Notes: generated by a model not told the origin, from the sequence alone. 64,000 nt of DNA from JACVRM01 sp963817375 (GCA_963817375.1 CAWFOB010000004.1:124001-188000), one strand, 5' to 3'; numbered from the stretch's first letter, positions 32,779 through 41,330 are shown. Program-made: numbers and translations.

Positions 32779-33288
32779 GTGACGCTGTTTCTCGGCGCGA
32801 CGGTGGGCGGGATCGTGTTGCTCGTCCACGGCGGTAACGGCCCTGCCAGGACGCTGCTCGAGCCGGGCGTCCCGGTCGTCGTGACCGCCGACCACCTCGA
32901 TTCCCTGTCGGGGGCGACCGCCCCGATCTACTGGGCCGGCTCCTTCCCCGATCGCCGGCTCGAGGTCACGACCACCAAGAGCGGGTCGTTCGTCCGGTAT
33001 CTGCCCCCGGCGACAAACGCCGGCACGCACGCGAAGACGCTGACGATTGCGACGTACCCGGTCGCGGACGCCTGGCAGGTCGCGCAGCAGGCTGCGCTGG
33101 AGCGCGGCGCGCGCCACGTGAAGCTGACCGACGGGCGCATCGCGGTGTGGCGCACGTCGCGCCCGACGAGCGTCTACATCGCCGCGCGGGGCTCGAACAC
33201 GCTCGTAGAGGTCTTCGACCCGAGCGCCGCGAAGGCGCACAACCTCTCGATCTCGGGCCTGGTGCAACCAGTCGTACAGGCGGGGTGA
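32779..33288 (+). CDS. Membrane-anchored hypothetical protein
   Basis: A 169-residue protein with one N-terminal membrane anchor (LFLGATVGGIVLLVHGG) and an external domain of about 140 residues (VTADHLDSLSGATAPIYWAGSFPDRRLEVTTTKSGSFVRYLPP). I do not recognise the domain; no Cys and no catalytic motif. The GTG at 32779 is the only start seen near the anchor and cuts close to the helix, so the true start may lie a few codons upstream, where only ATA/ATC codons are present. It lies 30 bases after the collagen-like gene and overlaps the GGDEF-EAL gene by GTGA. Confidence 0.6.
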   Translation: MTLFLGATVGGIVLLVHGGNGPARTLLEPGVPVVVTADHLDSLSGATAPIYWAGSFPDRRLEVTTTKSGSFVRYLPPATNAGTHAKTLTIATYPVADAWQVAQQAALERGARHVKLTDGRIAVWRTSRPTSVYIAARGSNTLVEVFDPSAAKAHNLSISGLVQPVVQAG

Positions 33289-35576
33289 GGCAGCCCGTGC
33301 GCCGGTCGCTCCCCGGTTGGCTCGCTGCGCTCGCCGTTCTCGCCCTCGCCGGAGGTGCCGTCGTCGGCGTGCTCAAGCTGCGCGAGCAGGCCGACCTCGC
33401 ACGCGGACAGGAGCTCGCCCTCGAACGGCTCGGCTCGCTCACGAACGAGCAGTCGAGCCTGGAGTGGCAGGCGGTCGCCGCGCACGGTGCGGGGGCGAAC
33501 GTGCTCGCGAAGGAGATCGGCGCGCGCCGGCACGCGATGGACGCCGAGCTCGCGCGCCTGTCCGCGCTCGGCGAGCGACCGGACCCGGAGCTCGTCGACG
33601 CAGCCACGATCCACCAGCAGGCGCTGCGCCACGAGCTGCGCCTGCTCGCCGAGGGCCGGCTCGACGCGGCGCTCACCGTCGGCGAGCAGCGTGTCGACCC
33701 GAGCCTGAACCGCTTCCAGAGCGTCCTGCGCCGGACGCTGGATGACTCGGCATCGAGGGCCCAGTCGGCGTCGTTTCAGGCAACGGCCGCGACGGGCGTC
33801 CTCGTCGCCCTGGCCGCCCTCTTCAGCATCCTGCTCCTGCGTGCCTTCCAGGGGGCGCGCCGCTCGCTCGCCGACGCGGACGAGCGGGCCCTGCGCCAGA
33901 GCGAGCGCTGGTTCCGCGAGTTGGTCCAGAACGCCTCCGAGCTCATCGTCGTCGTCAAGCCCGACACGACCGTGACGTACGCGACCGACTCCGCGCTGCC
34001 GGTGCTCGGCCTGATGGCGAGCGACCTCGTCGGCCGGAGGCTGCTCGAGCTCGCGCACCCCGATGACGCCGATGCGCTGCGCGACGCGGCGGCCGGAGTG
34101 CCGGCGAGCCGCTTCGAGTGCCGCCTCTGCACGCGGAACGGCTCGTGGGTCGTCCTCGAGTGGGTGCGGGGCGACCTCGCGGACGATGCGGGCTGCATCC
34201 TCACCGGCCGCGACGTCACCGACCGCAAGCGGCTCGAGGGCGAGCTCCGCCACCTGGCCTTCCACGACAACCTGACCGGGCTCGCGAACCGCGCCCTGTT
34301 CGAGGACCGCCTCCAGCACGCCCTGTCGGGCGTCGCCCGCCAGGACGCCGGCGTTGCCGTCCTCTTTGTCGACCTCGACGATTTCAAGACCGTGAATGAC
34401 AGCCTCGGCCACGCGGCGGGCGACGTGCTCCTGCGTGCGGTCGGCGACCGGCTCCGCGAGGGCCTGCGCGGCTCCGACACGGCGGCACGGCTCGGCGGCG
34501 ACGAGTTCGCGCTGCTGCTCGAGGGCGTGCCCGAACCGCAGGCCGCGCTCCAGACCGCCCAGCGGCTGCTCGCCTCGCTCGAGCCGCCGTTCGACGTCGA
34601 CGGCCGGCAGCTGGCGGTGACCGCCAGCATCGGCGTGGCGCCGGCTCTGGGCAGCCGCGAGACGATGGCCGAGCTCATGCGCAATGCCGACCTCGCCATG
34701 TACGACGCAAAGCGCCGCGGCGGCGCGCAGGCACGCCTCTTCGAGGTAGAGATGCACAGGGTCGCGCTGACCCGGCTCGAGCTCGGCGGGGAGCTCCAGC
34801 GGGCAATCGACGAGGGCCAGTTCGAGCTGCACTTCCAGCCGATCGTCGCGCTCGAGTCGAACGCGATCCTCGGCGCCGAGGCGCTGATCCGCTGGCGGCA
34901 CCCGGTACGCGGGCTGCTGCCACCCGGTGCGTTCCTACCACTCGCGGAGGAGACCGGCCTGATCACGCCGATGGGCCGCTGGGTGCTCGAGGAGTCCACG
35001 CGCGCCCTGCGGCGCTGGCAGGACGCATACCCGGCGCTGCCGCTCTACGTCAGCGCGAACCTCTCGATGCGCCAGCTCGAGGACCCGGAGGTCGTCGAGC
35101 ACGTGCGCGACGCGCTCGCGGAGGCGGGCGTGACCTCTGACCGGCTTGTGCTCGAGATCACCGAGAGCTTCCTCGCCGACGAGAGCGAGGCGCCGCGCAT
35201 GCGGCTCCAGCGCCTGCGCGCGCTCGGTGTCCGGCTCGCGGTGGACGACTTCGGCACCGGCTACTCGGCGCTCAGCTACCTCCAGCGCTTCCCGATCGAC
35301 ATGCTCAAGATCGACCGGTCGTTCGTCGAGCACGCGCGTCCGTCGTCGTCGAGCGTCAACCTCGTGCGCAGCATCGTGCAGCTCGGCCAGAGCCTGCACC
35401 TCGACATCATCGCCGAGGGCATCGAGGACGCCGAGCAGGCGCGGACGCTCGTCGGCATGGGTGTGCGGGCCGGCCAGGGCTTCCACTTCGCGAAGCCGCT
35501 CGAGGAGGGGCGCTTCGCGGCGATGCTCGCCCGCGGCGAGGTGCGCGACCGAGCGCTGACCGAGATCCTGGGCTAG
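33285..35576 (+). CDS. Membrane GGDEF-EAL c-di-GMP enzyme with PAS domain
   Basis: A 763-residue protein. Two N-terminal membrane helices (about 9-26 and 165-190) flank a helical sensor region; a PAS domain follows (FRELVQNASELIVVVKPDTTVTYATDSA). The cyclase domain has intact GGDEF, with an inhibitory RxxD site (RGSD) five residues upstream. The phosphodiesterase domain has EAL in GAEALIRWRHP, EITES, DDFGTGYSAL, KIDRSF and EGIED, so it looks catalytically complete. It may make or break c-di-GMP. Coupled by GTGA to the anchored protein behind the collagen-like gene. Confidence 0.93.
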   Translation: MRQPVRRSLPGWLAALAVLALAGGAVVGVLKLREQADLARGQELALERLGSLTNEQSSLEWQAVAAHGAGANVLAKEIGARRHAMDAELARLSALGERPDPELVDAATIHQQALRHELRLLAEGRLDAALTVGEQRVDPSLNRFQSVLRRTLDDSASRAQSASFQATAATGVLVALAALFSILLLRAFQGARRSLADADERALRQSERWFRELVQNASELIVVVKPDTTVTYATDSALPVLGLMASDLVGRRLLELAHPDDADALRDAAAGVPASRFECRLCTRNGSWVVLEWVRGDLADDAGCILTGRDVTDRKRLEGELRHLAFHDNLTGLANRALFEDRLQHALSGVARQDAGVAVLFVDLDDFKTVNDSLGHAAGDVLLRAVGDRLREGLRGSDTAARLGGDEFALLLEGVPEPQAALQTAQRLLASLEPPFDVDGRQLAVTASIGVAPALGSRETMAELMRNADLAMYDAKRRGGAQARLFEVEMHRVALTRLELGGELQRAIDEGQFELHFQPIVALESNAILGAEALIRWRHPVRGLLPPGAFLPLAEETGLITPMGRWVLEESTRALRRWQDAYPALPLYVSANLSMRQLEDPEVVEHVRDALAEAGVTSDRLVLEITESFLADESEAPRMRLQRLRALGVRLAVDDFGTGYSALSYLQRFPIDMLKIDRSFVEHARPSSSSVNLVRSIVQLGQSLHLDIIAEGIEDAEQARTLVGMGVRAGQGFHFAKPLEEGRFAAMLARGEVRDRALTEILG

Positions 35577-36001
35577 CGACCCAACCGGCGCTCGAGGTCG
35601 TCCAGGAACTTCGCCGCCTGGCGCTCGGCGACCGGCTCGATCGCCGGTGCGAGCCGGTTGAGCATCCCGCCCAGGTCGATGTCGGCCGCCCAGGCCATCG
35701 CCGTTCGCCCGGCCGCCTCCGTCAGGTCGAAGGCGGTCCGCACGTCGACCGAGGCGCCGAGCCGCTTGCCCTTCGCCTTCAGCAGCGCGTGCTCCGGCGG
35801 CGTCTGCTCGACGAGCTCGAAGTACAGCGTCAACGCGAAGGGCGACTTGGGCAGCCGCATCTCGGCCGACCAGTGCGACGAGTCCCTGACGTCGAGCGAC
35901 TGGACGCCTGGCAGGAAGTCGGCGAGCACCTCCGGGTCAACGAGCAGCTCCCAGACGCGCTCGCGCGCAGCAGCGAACTCACGAGTGCCGCCGATGACCA
36001 C
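35573..36001 (-). CDS. CoxG/SRPBCC family protein
   Basis: A 142-residue SRPBCC (START-like) protein of the CoxG type: TREFAAARERVWELLVDPEVLADFLPGVQSL at the N terminus, then alternating strands and a long C-terminal helix (LAPAIEPVAERQAAKFLDDLERRL). CoxG proteins help anchor CO dehydrogenase to the membrane, but no cox genes are here, so it may be a lone lipid-binding relative. Its stop overlaps the GGDEF-EAL stop by four bases (CTAG). Confidence 0.8.
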   Translation of the reverse strand: MVIGGTREFAAARERVWELLVDPEVLADFLPGVQSLDVRDSSHWSAEMRLPKSPFALTLYFELVEQTPPEHALLKAKGKRLGASVDVRTAFDLTEAAGRTAMAWAADIDLGGMLNRLAPAIEPVAERQAAKFLDDLERRLGR

Positions 36002-36017
36002 CGCGGGAAGCTAACGG

Positions 36018-36737
36018 TCAGGCGTGACGAAACGCAGGCGGCTGCGGCATTGGCGCGCCGCCGCGGAAGAAGCCGCGGTGCTCGAAGTGATCGGGAGCCG
36101 GGAGCTTCGGGAGCGTCCCGTTCACGAGGTCGGTGATGCGGGACTGCATGTCCTTCAGCAACTGGTCGGCCTGCGTCTGGGTGAGTCGGCCGTTTGTGAC
36201 CGCCGTGTTCAGCTTCTGCTTCGCATCGTTCGTGAGTGCCGTCACCAGGCCGTCGACCGTCTTGCCCTTGTCCTTCGCGACCTGCGCGAGCGTCTTGCCG
36301 CCCTCGAGCGCCTGGTGCAGCTGGGCCTCGGTCATGCCGAGGTAGGCGGCCGCGCCGTCCAGGCCGCGCGCGAAGGGGCCGCCGTGATGGTCGAAGCCGC
36401 CCGGCCCGCCGAAGCCGCCCGGGCCACCGAAGCCGCGGTGCGGGCCGGCGAAGAGCGGCAGGTTCCCCGCCTCGACGCGCGCCTTGAGCGCGTCGCCCTG
36501 GGCCTTGGTGATCGTGCCGGCCTTGACCATGGCGTCGATCTGGTTCTCGACCGCCTGCTTCAGCGCCGCGCTCAGCTTCGCGGGCGTGACGCCGAGCTGG
36601 CCCGCGGCGTCGGCGATGATCGCCTGCTGGTTCGCCTTCGGGTCGTTGAGCTTCGTCGCGGCGATGGCGCCGCCGCCGGCAGCGACAGCCAGAACGGCGG
36701 CGCCGATCGCGAGGAGGGTCCCCTTGTGCAACCTCAC
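36018..36737 (-). CDS. Secreted Gly/His-rich helical repeat protein (paralogue A)
   Basis: A 239-residue exported protein. Signal peptide at residues 1-27 (LLAIGAAVLAVAAGGGAIAA). Two helical modules follow: ADAAGQLGVTPAKLSAALKQA with AGTITKAQGDALKARVEAG, then AAYLGMTEAQLHQALEGGKTLAQVAKDKG with NGRLTQTQADQLLKDM. Between them lies a flexible Gly/His linker (repeated GGPGGF and HHGGPF). It closely resembles the protein at 38512-39186. Function unknown; the linker could bind metal. The GTG start is chosen from the signal peptide. An array of 11-base repeats lies upstream. Confidence 0.75.
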   Translation of the reverse strand: MRLHKGTLLAIGAAVLAVAAGGGAIAATKLNDPKANQQAIIADAAGQLGVTPAKLSAALKQAVENQIDAMVKAGTITKAQGDALKARVEAGNLPLFAGPHRGFGGPGGFGGPGGFDHHGGPFARGLDGAAAYLGMTEAQLHQALEGGKTLAQVAKDKGKTVDGLVTALTNDAKQKLNTAVTNGRLTQTQADQLLKDMQSRITDLVNGTLPKLPAPDHFEHRGFFRGGAPMPQPPAFRHA

Positions 36738-36761
36738 AATCCAAAGGGAATCACCGTTGCC

Positions 36762-36790
36762 TAAGAAAACGCTGGGAATCACATAAGAAT
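36762..36790 (-). promoter_or_regulatory. 11-base repeat array before paralogue A
   Basis: On the minus strand ATTCTTA (36790 to 36784) and TTTCTTA (36768 to 36762) lie exactly 22 bases apart, with ATTCCCA at the middle 11-base step. It resembles the TCTTA units of the regulator-pepD intergenic region. The array overlaps the end of the ferric-reductase-like gene. Confidence 0.45.
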
Positions 36791-37381
36791 CAGCGCGAGC
36801 GTGAACTCCGCCGCAACGAGGCCGCCGATCACCGGCGCGAGCCGGACGGCCCACGGCCCCGCGGTGCGGCGGCGCGCGACGCGCCACGCGACCGCGCCCG
36901 CCACACAGGTCGCGGAGACCAGGTAGAGGAGCTGCGCCCAGCCGGCGTGCGTGTCGGTGCCGGCGGTGACGCCGTGGACGAGCGACAGCGCCCAGACCGC
37001 GAAGTTGAGGTAGTGCGTGCGGCGCCAGAAGGAGTGCGGCATGCGGTCCTTCAGCTGGTTCGTGATCCCGATCGCCGCGAGCAGCTCGGCGCCGACGATG
37101 CCGGCCGCCGTCGCCGCCGGCCGGTACGACGACGTGAACGGGATCAGGACCTGGCGCAGCGAGAAGCCGATGTAGGTGTCGACGAGCAGCCCGGCGACGT
37201 GCACGCCGATGAACGTCCAGGTCAGCGTGCCGGCGAACCGGTGCACGTCCTCGACCGCGAAGCGCGGCCAGCGCGGCAGCGTCTTGCGGCCGGCGAGCAG
37301 GATCCCGAGCAGCACCGAGGCGGTCAAGAGGCCGAAGGCCACCATGCCGCCCGAGCGCGCGACGTACCAGGCGAGGTTCAC
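36779..37381 (-). CDS. Ferric-reductase-like transmembrane protein
   Basis: A 200-residue membrane protein with about six helices, related to the b-type haem-binding ferric reductase / MsrQ domain. Likely haem-ligand His residues are in VEDVHRFAGTLTWTFIGVHVAGLL, in SFWRRTHYLNFAVW and in ALSLVHGVTAG. It would pass electrons across the membrane. GTG start overlaps the apbE stop (GTGA). Association with ApbE suggests a flavin-dependent electron path, though I see no FMN-binding partner here. Confidence 0.85.
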   Translation of the reverse strand: MNLAWYVARSGGMVAFGLLTASVLLGILLAGRKTLPRWPRFAVEDVHRFAGTLTWTFIGVHVAGLLVDTYIGFSLRQVLIPFTSSYRPAATAAGIVGAELLAAIGITNQLKDRMPHSFWRRTHYLNFAVWALSLVHGVTAGTDTHAGWAQLLYLVSATCVAGAVAWRVARRRTAGPWAVRLAPVIGGLVAAEFTLALILM

Positions 37382-38223
37382 GCCGCCACACGCCGCTCGA
37401 TCGAAGCGCGCCACGCTTCGTTCAGGACAACGGTCGCGCCGGTGAGGAACCTCCCGGGAAGCCCGCGCTCGTCGAGCCATCCCGGGCCGTCCCAGCCGAG
37501 GAGGAACGCCGCCTTCGCAGCGACGTCCGCCGCGGCGCAGGTGCCGGCCGCGACGGTTACCTCGTCCCAGGGCACGTGCGCAGGACGCCCGGTGGTCGGG
37601 TCGATCAGGTGGTGCTGCTCGGCGCCGCCGCGCATCCAGTGCCGGCGCGAGCTGCCGCTCGTCGCGATGCCGCCGGCGTCGAGGCGCACCGAGCCGTTGC
37701 CCGGGAGCGCGACGATCACGCCGCCACGGGCGGCCACGTCGCCGCCGGCCGAGACGTACCCGTCCCGCGGGATGAGCGACAGCGCGCGGTCGACGGCCAT
37801 GCCCTTGACCACACCGTTGAGATCGAGCCGGAGCCCCACCGGGCGCGAGAGAATCCGCCCGGCGAGGCCCACAACGTCGGGGCGACCGCGCTGGGGACTG
37901 CCGAGCGCGCCGTCGTGCGGCAGCGCGGCGAAGTCGCGGTCATACCCGGCCGCCTCGATCGCCCCGCCGAGGGTCGGGTCGACGAGGCCGCCGGTGCTCC
38001 GCGCAGCGTCCAGCGCGACGCGAACGACATGCGCGAAGAGGGGAGAGACGAGGACGGTGTCGCGGGGAACGGCGTTGACGAGGCTGAGCTCGCTCGTGGG
38101 CCGGAACCGGCTGAAGATGCGATCCCACTCGTCGAACAGGCGCCGGATACGTCCGAGCTCGGCCGCGGTGGCGCCGCCGACGACGACGTCGACGCCCATG
38201 CTGCGGAAGCTCTCAGGAGACAC
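37378..38223 (-). CDS. apbE: FAD:protein FMN transferase ApbE
   Basis: A 281-residue ApbE that attaches FMN covalently to Thr or Ser of target proteins. Features: SMGVDVVVGG near the start, DEWDRIFSRFRPTSELSLVNAV, GLRLDLNGVVKGMAVDRAL, the AGGDVAARGG flavin loop, and the end DEVTVAAGTCAAADVAAKAAF with metal-binding Asp. No signal peptide is obvious. Starts with GTG, overlapping the small Ser-rich gene by 11 bases, and overlaps the ferric-reductase-like gene by GTGA. Confidence 0.93.
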   Translation of the reverse strand: MSPESFRSMGVDVVVGGATAAELGRIRRLFDEWDRIFSRFRPTSELSLVNAVPRDTVLVSPLFAHVVRVALDAARSTGGLVDPTLGGAIEAAGYDRDFAALPHDGALGSPQRGRPDVVGLAGRILSRPVGLRLDLNGVVKGMAVDRALSLIPRDGYVSAGGDVAARGGVIVALPGNGSVRLDAGGIATSGSSRRHWMRGGAEQHHLIDPTTGRPAHVPWDEVTVAAGTCAAADVAAKAAFLLGWDGPGWLDERGLPGRFLTGATVVLNEAWRASIERRVAA

Positions 38224-38512
38224 TCGTGCCCACCTGCGGCTGCGAGCCGGAGCTCGGGCTCACCGAGCCGGAGCCGAAGCTGAAGCCGCTGTCGTCGTTC
38301 GAGGAGTAGGAGCTGCCGTCGTCCGAGGAAGCGACAGGGGACGAGGTGCTCGCCGAGGACGACGACGTGCTCGCCGTCGTGCCGGAGTGGCCCGACCAGG
38401 CGAGCCCGGCTGCGGCGGCGAACGCGACGGCGGCGCCGGCGCCGAGGGCCGTCTTGGCCCTCGACGCGCGATGCCGCGCCGCCTCGATGCGCGAGGGGCG
38501 GGCGGGTTCCAT
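38213..38512 (-). CDS. Small single-helix protein with Ser-rich tail
   Basis: A 99-residue protein: basic N terminus (RIEAARHRASRAK), one membrane helix (about 21-40), then a 58-residue outside tail made almost entirely of Ser, Thr, Asp and Gly (repeated TSS, DDGSS). It has no folded domain. Its ATG overlaps the stop of paralogue B (ATGA), and its end overlaps apbE. The Ser/Thr tail and its place before apbE raise the possibility that it is a flavinylation or glycosylation target, but the usual ApbE target motif is not evident. Confidence 0.65.
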   Translation of the reverse strand: MEPARPSRIEAARHRASRAKTALGAGAAVAFAAAAGLAWSGHSGTTASTSSSSASTSSPVASSDDGSSYSSNDDSGFSFGSGSVSPSSGSQPQVGTSVS

Positions 38513-39186
38513 CAGGCTGCCGTCCCCACCGACGAGGACTGCTGCGGGGCGCCGGGCGGCGGCCCGTCGAAGTCCGGCCGCTGCGGCATCGTGCCGTTCA
38601 CCATGTCGGTGAGGTGCTGCTCCAGATCGGACAGGATCTGGGTCTGCTGAGCCGCCGTCAGGCGACCGGCCTTGACGTCGGCGGCAATGTGCTGCTTCGC
38701 GTCCGCGGCCATCGTGGCGACGAGCCCGTCGACCGTCTTGCCGTTCGCCTTCGCGACGTCGGCGAGCGACTTGCCCGACTGCAGCTGGGTCATGAGCTGC
38801 GACTGGGTCAGCCCGAGGTAAGTGGCCGCGGCGTCGAGGCCGGGGCCGGGGCCGTGGTGGCCGAAGCCGTGCCCGCCGCCCGCCGGGCCGAGCCCGACGA
38901 GCGGGACGTCGCCGGCCGCGATGCGTGACTTCAGCTCGGTCGCCTGGGCCTGGGTGATCGTCCCGGCCTTCACGGCGGCGTCGACCTGGTTGGAGAGCGC
39001 CTGCTTGAGCGCGTCGGACAGCTGCGTCGAGGTGACGCCGAGCTGGCCCGCCGCGTCCGCGACGATCGCGTTGCTCTGCGCCTGCGGGGAGTTGCTCTGG
39101 GTGGCGGCGACCGCTGCTCCGCCGCCCGCGATCGCGAAGAGCGCGACCGCGCCGGCGGCCACCGACCGCTTGTGACGTTTGATCAT
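38512..39186 (-). CDS. Secreted Gly/His-rich helical repeat protein (paralogue B)
   Basis: A 224-residue exported protein with a signal peptide at residues 1-28 and the same plan as paralogue A: ADAAGQLGVTSTQLSDALKQA, KAGTITQAQATELKSRIAAG, a Gly/His linker (GGGHGFGHHGPGPG), AATYLGLTQSQLMTQLQSGKSLADVAKANGKTVDGLV, and AGRLTAAQQTQILSDLEQHL. Good ribosome site (GGAGG). First gene of the operon with the Ser-rich protein, ApbE and the ferric-reductase-like protein, and directly downstream of the kinase gene. Confidence 0.78.
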   Translation of the reverse strand: MIKRHKRSVAAGAVALFAIAGGGAAVAATQSNSPQAQSNAIVADAAGQLGVTSTQLSDALKQALSNQVDAAVKAGTITQAQATELKSRIAAGDVPLVGLGPAGGGHGFGHHGPGPGLDAAATYLGLTQSQLMTQLQSGKSLADVAKANGKTVDGLVATMAADAKQHIAADVKAGRLTAAQQTQILSDLEQHLTDMVNGTMPQRPDFDGPPPGAPQQSSSVGTAA

Positions 39187-39244
39187 GTTCTAACACCTCC
39201 GTGTTGGTTGCTGCCTGCCATGGACAGCAGCTAACCGGGGCGGT

Positions 39245-39284
39245 GTAAGTCGCCCTTAAGACACGGCTGTGACTTCGCTGTGAA
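39245..39284 (-). promoter_or_regulatory. 11-base repeat array before paralogue B
   Basis: Four units start exactly 11 bases apart (plus-strand positions 39245, 39256, 39267, 39278: GTAAGTC, TTAAGAC, CTGTGAC, CTGTGAA). Read on the minus strand they contain TTCAC, GTCAC, GTCTTAA and ACTTAC, similar to the units before the regulator gene and pepD. The array overlaps the end of the kinase gene. Confidence 0.5.
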
Positions 39285-40623
39285 CCGGTTCCAGCGGTGC
39301 CGAGACCGGGAGGCGAAGCCGCATCAACGTGCCGCCGCCCTCGGCGTGCTCGGCCGTGACCTCGCCGCCATGGGCGTGCGCCACCTGCCGGACGATGGCG
39401 AGGCCGAGCCCGGAGCCGGGCATGCCGCGCGCGGCCGTCGAGCGGTAGAAGCGGTCGAAGACGTAGGGGAGGTCCTCGTCGGCGATCCCCGGCCCCTGGT
39501 CTTGCACGAGCACCTCGCCGTTCCGGACCGTCACGTCGACGATCCCCCCGGGCGGGCTCCACTTGGCGGCGTTGTCCAGCAGGTTGCCGATCGCCCGCTC
39601 GAGCGTCGCCGGGACGCCGACCATGGGCGACTCCTCGAAATGCGTCAGGAACGTGACCGTCGGGCGGTTGCGCTGGACGCGCTGGAGGGCGGCCAGGGCG
39701 ACGAGGTCGAGCCTCATGTCCTCGGGCTCGGAGACATGCTGCTCGCCGCGCGCCAGCTCGATGAGCTCGTTGATCAGCGCCGTCATCTCGCCGAGCTGCT
39801 CGACGACGTCGTCGAGGAGCCGCTCGCGCTCGCCCGGCGGGAGCGGCCGGTCGCGGGCGAGCACCTCGATGTTCGTGCGCAGGCTCGTCAGCGGCGTGCG
39901 CAGCTCGTGCGACGCGTCTGCCACCAGCGCACGCTGCGCGCGCGTGGACTCCTCGAGCGCGGCGAGCATCTCGTTGAAGCGGGTGGCAAGCTGGCTGAGC
40001 TCGTCCTTCCCGTGCACCTCGATGCGCTGCGACAGGTCGCCGGTGGCGGTCACCCGCTCGGATGCGCGCGTGAGCCGCCGGATCGGCGCGATCGCCGCGC
40101 CGGAGACGAGCATGCCGAGGATCGCGGCCAGGCCGATGCCGGCGAGCGAGGCGATGAAGAGGATGGTGCGGGTCCGATTCACGGCGCGGTCGACCTCGTC
40201 GAGGGGGCGCGCAACCTGGATCGCAATCGGGGCAAAGCGGTAGCTGACCGTCAGGATGCGCAGGTGGTGGCCCGCCACGTCGGCATTGCGGTAGTAGGGG
40301 CTGCCCTCTTTGCGCGCGTGGCTGAGCGTCGCGGCGTCGACCGGCAGGCCGACGAACTGGCCCGGCGGGATGTGCGTGATGTCGGCGGACTCGACGACCT
40401 GCGAGTAGGCGCCGCTGAGCCGGAGGGTCGGAGCGCGGTAGAAGTTCTCGGAGAAGTCCTGCGGCGGCACGTCGGCGATGGCGTTCGCGTCGTTGCGCAA
40501 CGACGAGTCGATCCCGCCGTACAGCTGGTTGCGCACGATCACGAACAGCCCCGCCGACGCGAACACGATCGCGATCGCGACCGCGCCGGTCGCGAGCAGG
40601 GTCATGCGGACGCGGAAACTCAC
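39256..40623 (-). CDS. Sensor histidine kinase, MprB-like
   Basis: A 455-residue membrane kinase. Two helices (about 7-30 and 165-190) flank an extracellular sensor domain of about 130 residues; a HAMP linker follows (APIRRLTRASERVTATGDLSQRIEV), then HisKA DASHELRTPLTSLRTNIEVL and an ATPase domain with GNLLDNAAKWSPPGG, DQGPGIADEDLPYVFDRFYR and GSGLGLAIVRQV. The GTG start overlaps the regulator's stop (GTGA). With the regulator and the divergent HtrA it matches the layout of mycobacterial mprAB-pepD, an envelope-stress system. Confidence 0.92.
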   Translation of the reverse strand: MSFRVRMTLLATGAVAIAIVFASAGLFVIVRNQLYGGIDSSLRNDANAIADVPPQDFSENFYRAPTLRLSGAYSQVVESADITHIPPGQFVGLPVDAATLSHARKEGSPYYRNADVAGHHLRILTVSYRFAPIAIQVARPLDEVDRAVNRTRTILFIASLAGIGLAAILGMLVSGAAIAPIRRLTRASERVTATGDLSQRIEVHGKDELSQLATRFNEMLAALEESTRAQRALVADASHELRTPLTSLRTNIEVLARDRPLPPGERERLLDDVVEQLGEMTALINELIELARGEQHVSEPEDMRLDLVALAALQRVQRNRPTVTFLTHFEESPMVGVPATLERAIGNLLDNAAKWSPPGGIVDVTVRNGEVLVQDQGPGIADEDLPYVFDRFYRSTAARGMPGSGLGLAIVRQVAHAHGGEVTAEHAEGGGTLMRLRLPVSAPLEPVHSEVTAVS

Positions 40624-41289
40624 TGCGGGCGGAGCGCGTACCCGACGCCGCGCACGGTCTGGATCAGGCGCGGGCGGTTGGCTGCCTCGGTCTTGCGGCG
40701 CAGGTAGCCGATGTAGACGTCCAGCGAGTTGGACGCGAACCCGAAGTCGTAGCCCCAGACGCGCTCGAAGATCGTGGAGCGCGTCAGCACCTGGCGCGGG
40801 TTGCGCATGAAGAGCTCGAGCAGGTTGAACTCGGTGCGCGTCAGCTCGATCAGCTCGCCGCCGCGACGTGCCTCGCGCGTGCTCGGGTCGAGCTCGAGAT
40901 CCTCGAAGCGCAGCACCTCGTCGGTGCCGCCCGAGCCGGCGCAGGAGCGCGCGCAGGCGTGCGAGCAGCTCCTCGAGCGCGAACGGCTTCGGCAGGTAGT
41001 CGTCCGCCCCGGCGTCGAGCCCGGCGACGCGGCTCTCGACCTCGGCCCGGGCCGTCAGCATCAGCACCGGCACCGAGTTGCCGTCGCGGCGGATGCGCCG
41101 GCAGACCTCGAGCCCGTCGATCGTCGGCATGAGCACGTCGAGGATCACGGCGTCCGGGCTACCGCCGTTCAGCTTCGCGAGCGCGTCCGCGCCGTCCTCG
41201 GCCAGCTCCACCTCGTACCCTTCGAGCTGGAGTGCACGCCGGAGCGATTCACGCACCGCACGCTCGTCGTCGACGACCAGGATCCGCAT
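40620..41289 (-). pseudogene. OmpR-family response regulator, MprA-like (one frameshift)
   Basis: The receiver domain (VVDDERAVRESLRRAL, phospho-acceptor in VILDVLMP, DDYLPKPFALEELLARL) runs in one frame to about 40940, then breaks. The winged-helix output continues in the neighbouring frame from LRFEDLELD through LTRTEFNLLELFMRNPRQVLTRSTIFERVWG to VRGVGYALRPQ and a TGA at 40620. A one-base change near 40928-40945 restores a normal regulator of about 223 residues. Coupled to the kinase by GTGA and divergent from pepD. Confidence 0.85.
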
Positions 41290-41312
41290 GACACGCAGTC
41301 TGCCGCCCGATT

Positions 41313-41330
41313 GTGAACCAGCGTTAAGAC
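41313..41330 (-). promoter_or_regulatory. Repeat pair before the MprA-like regulator
   Basis: Plus-strand GTGAACC (41313) and TTAAGAC (41324) start 11 bases apart. On the minus strand this reads GTCTTAA then GGTTCAC, about 25-40 bases upstream of the regulator start. Possible autoregulatory site. Confidence 0.5.

Noticed and set aside
39256..41289. Single 677-residue reading frame joining a regulator receiver to a histidine kinase, an apparent hybrid two-component protein.
   Set aside because: The middle part is Arg-rich nonsense, and a normal OmpR output domain lies in the adjacent frame (40620-40916). The fusion is an artefact of a one-base frameshift near 40938.
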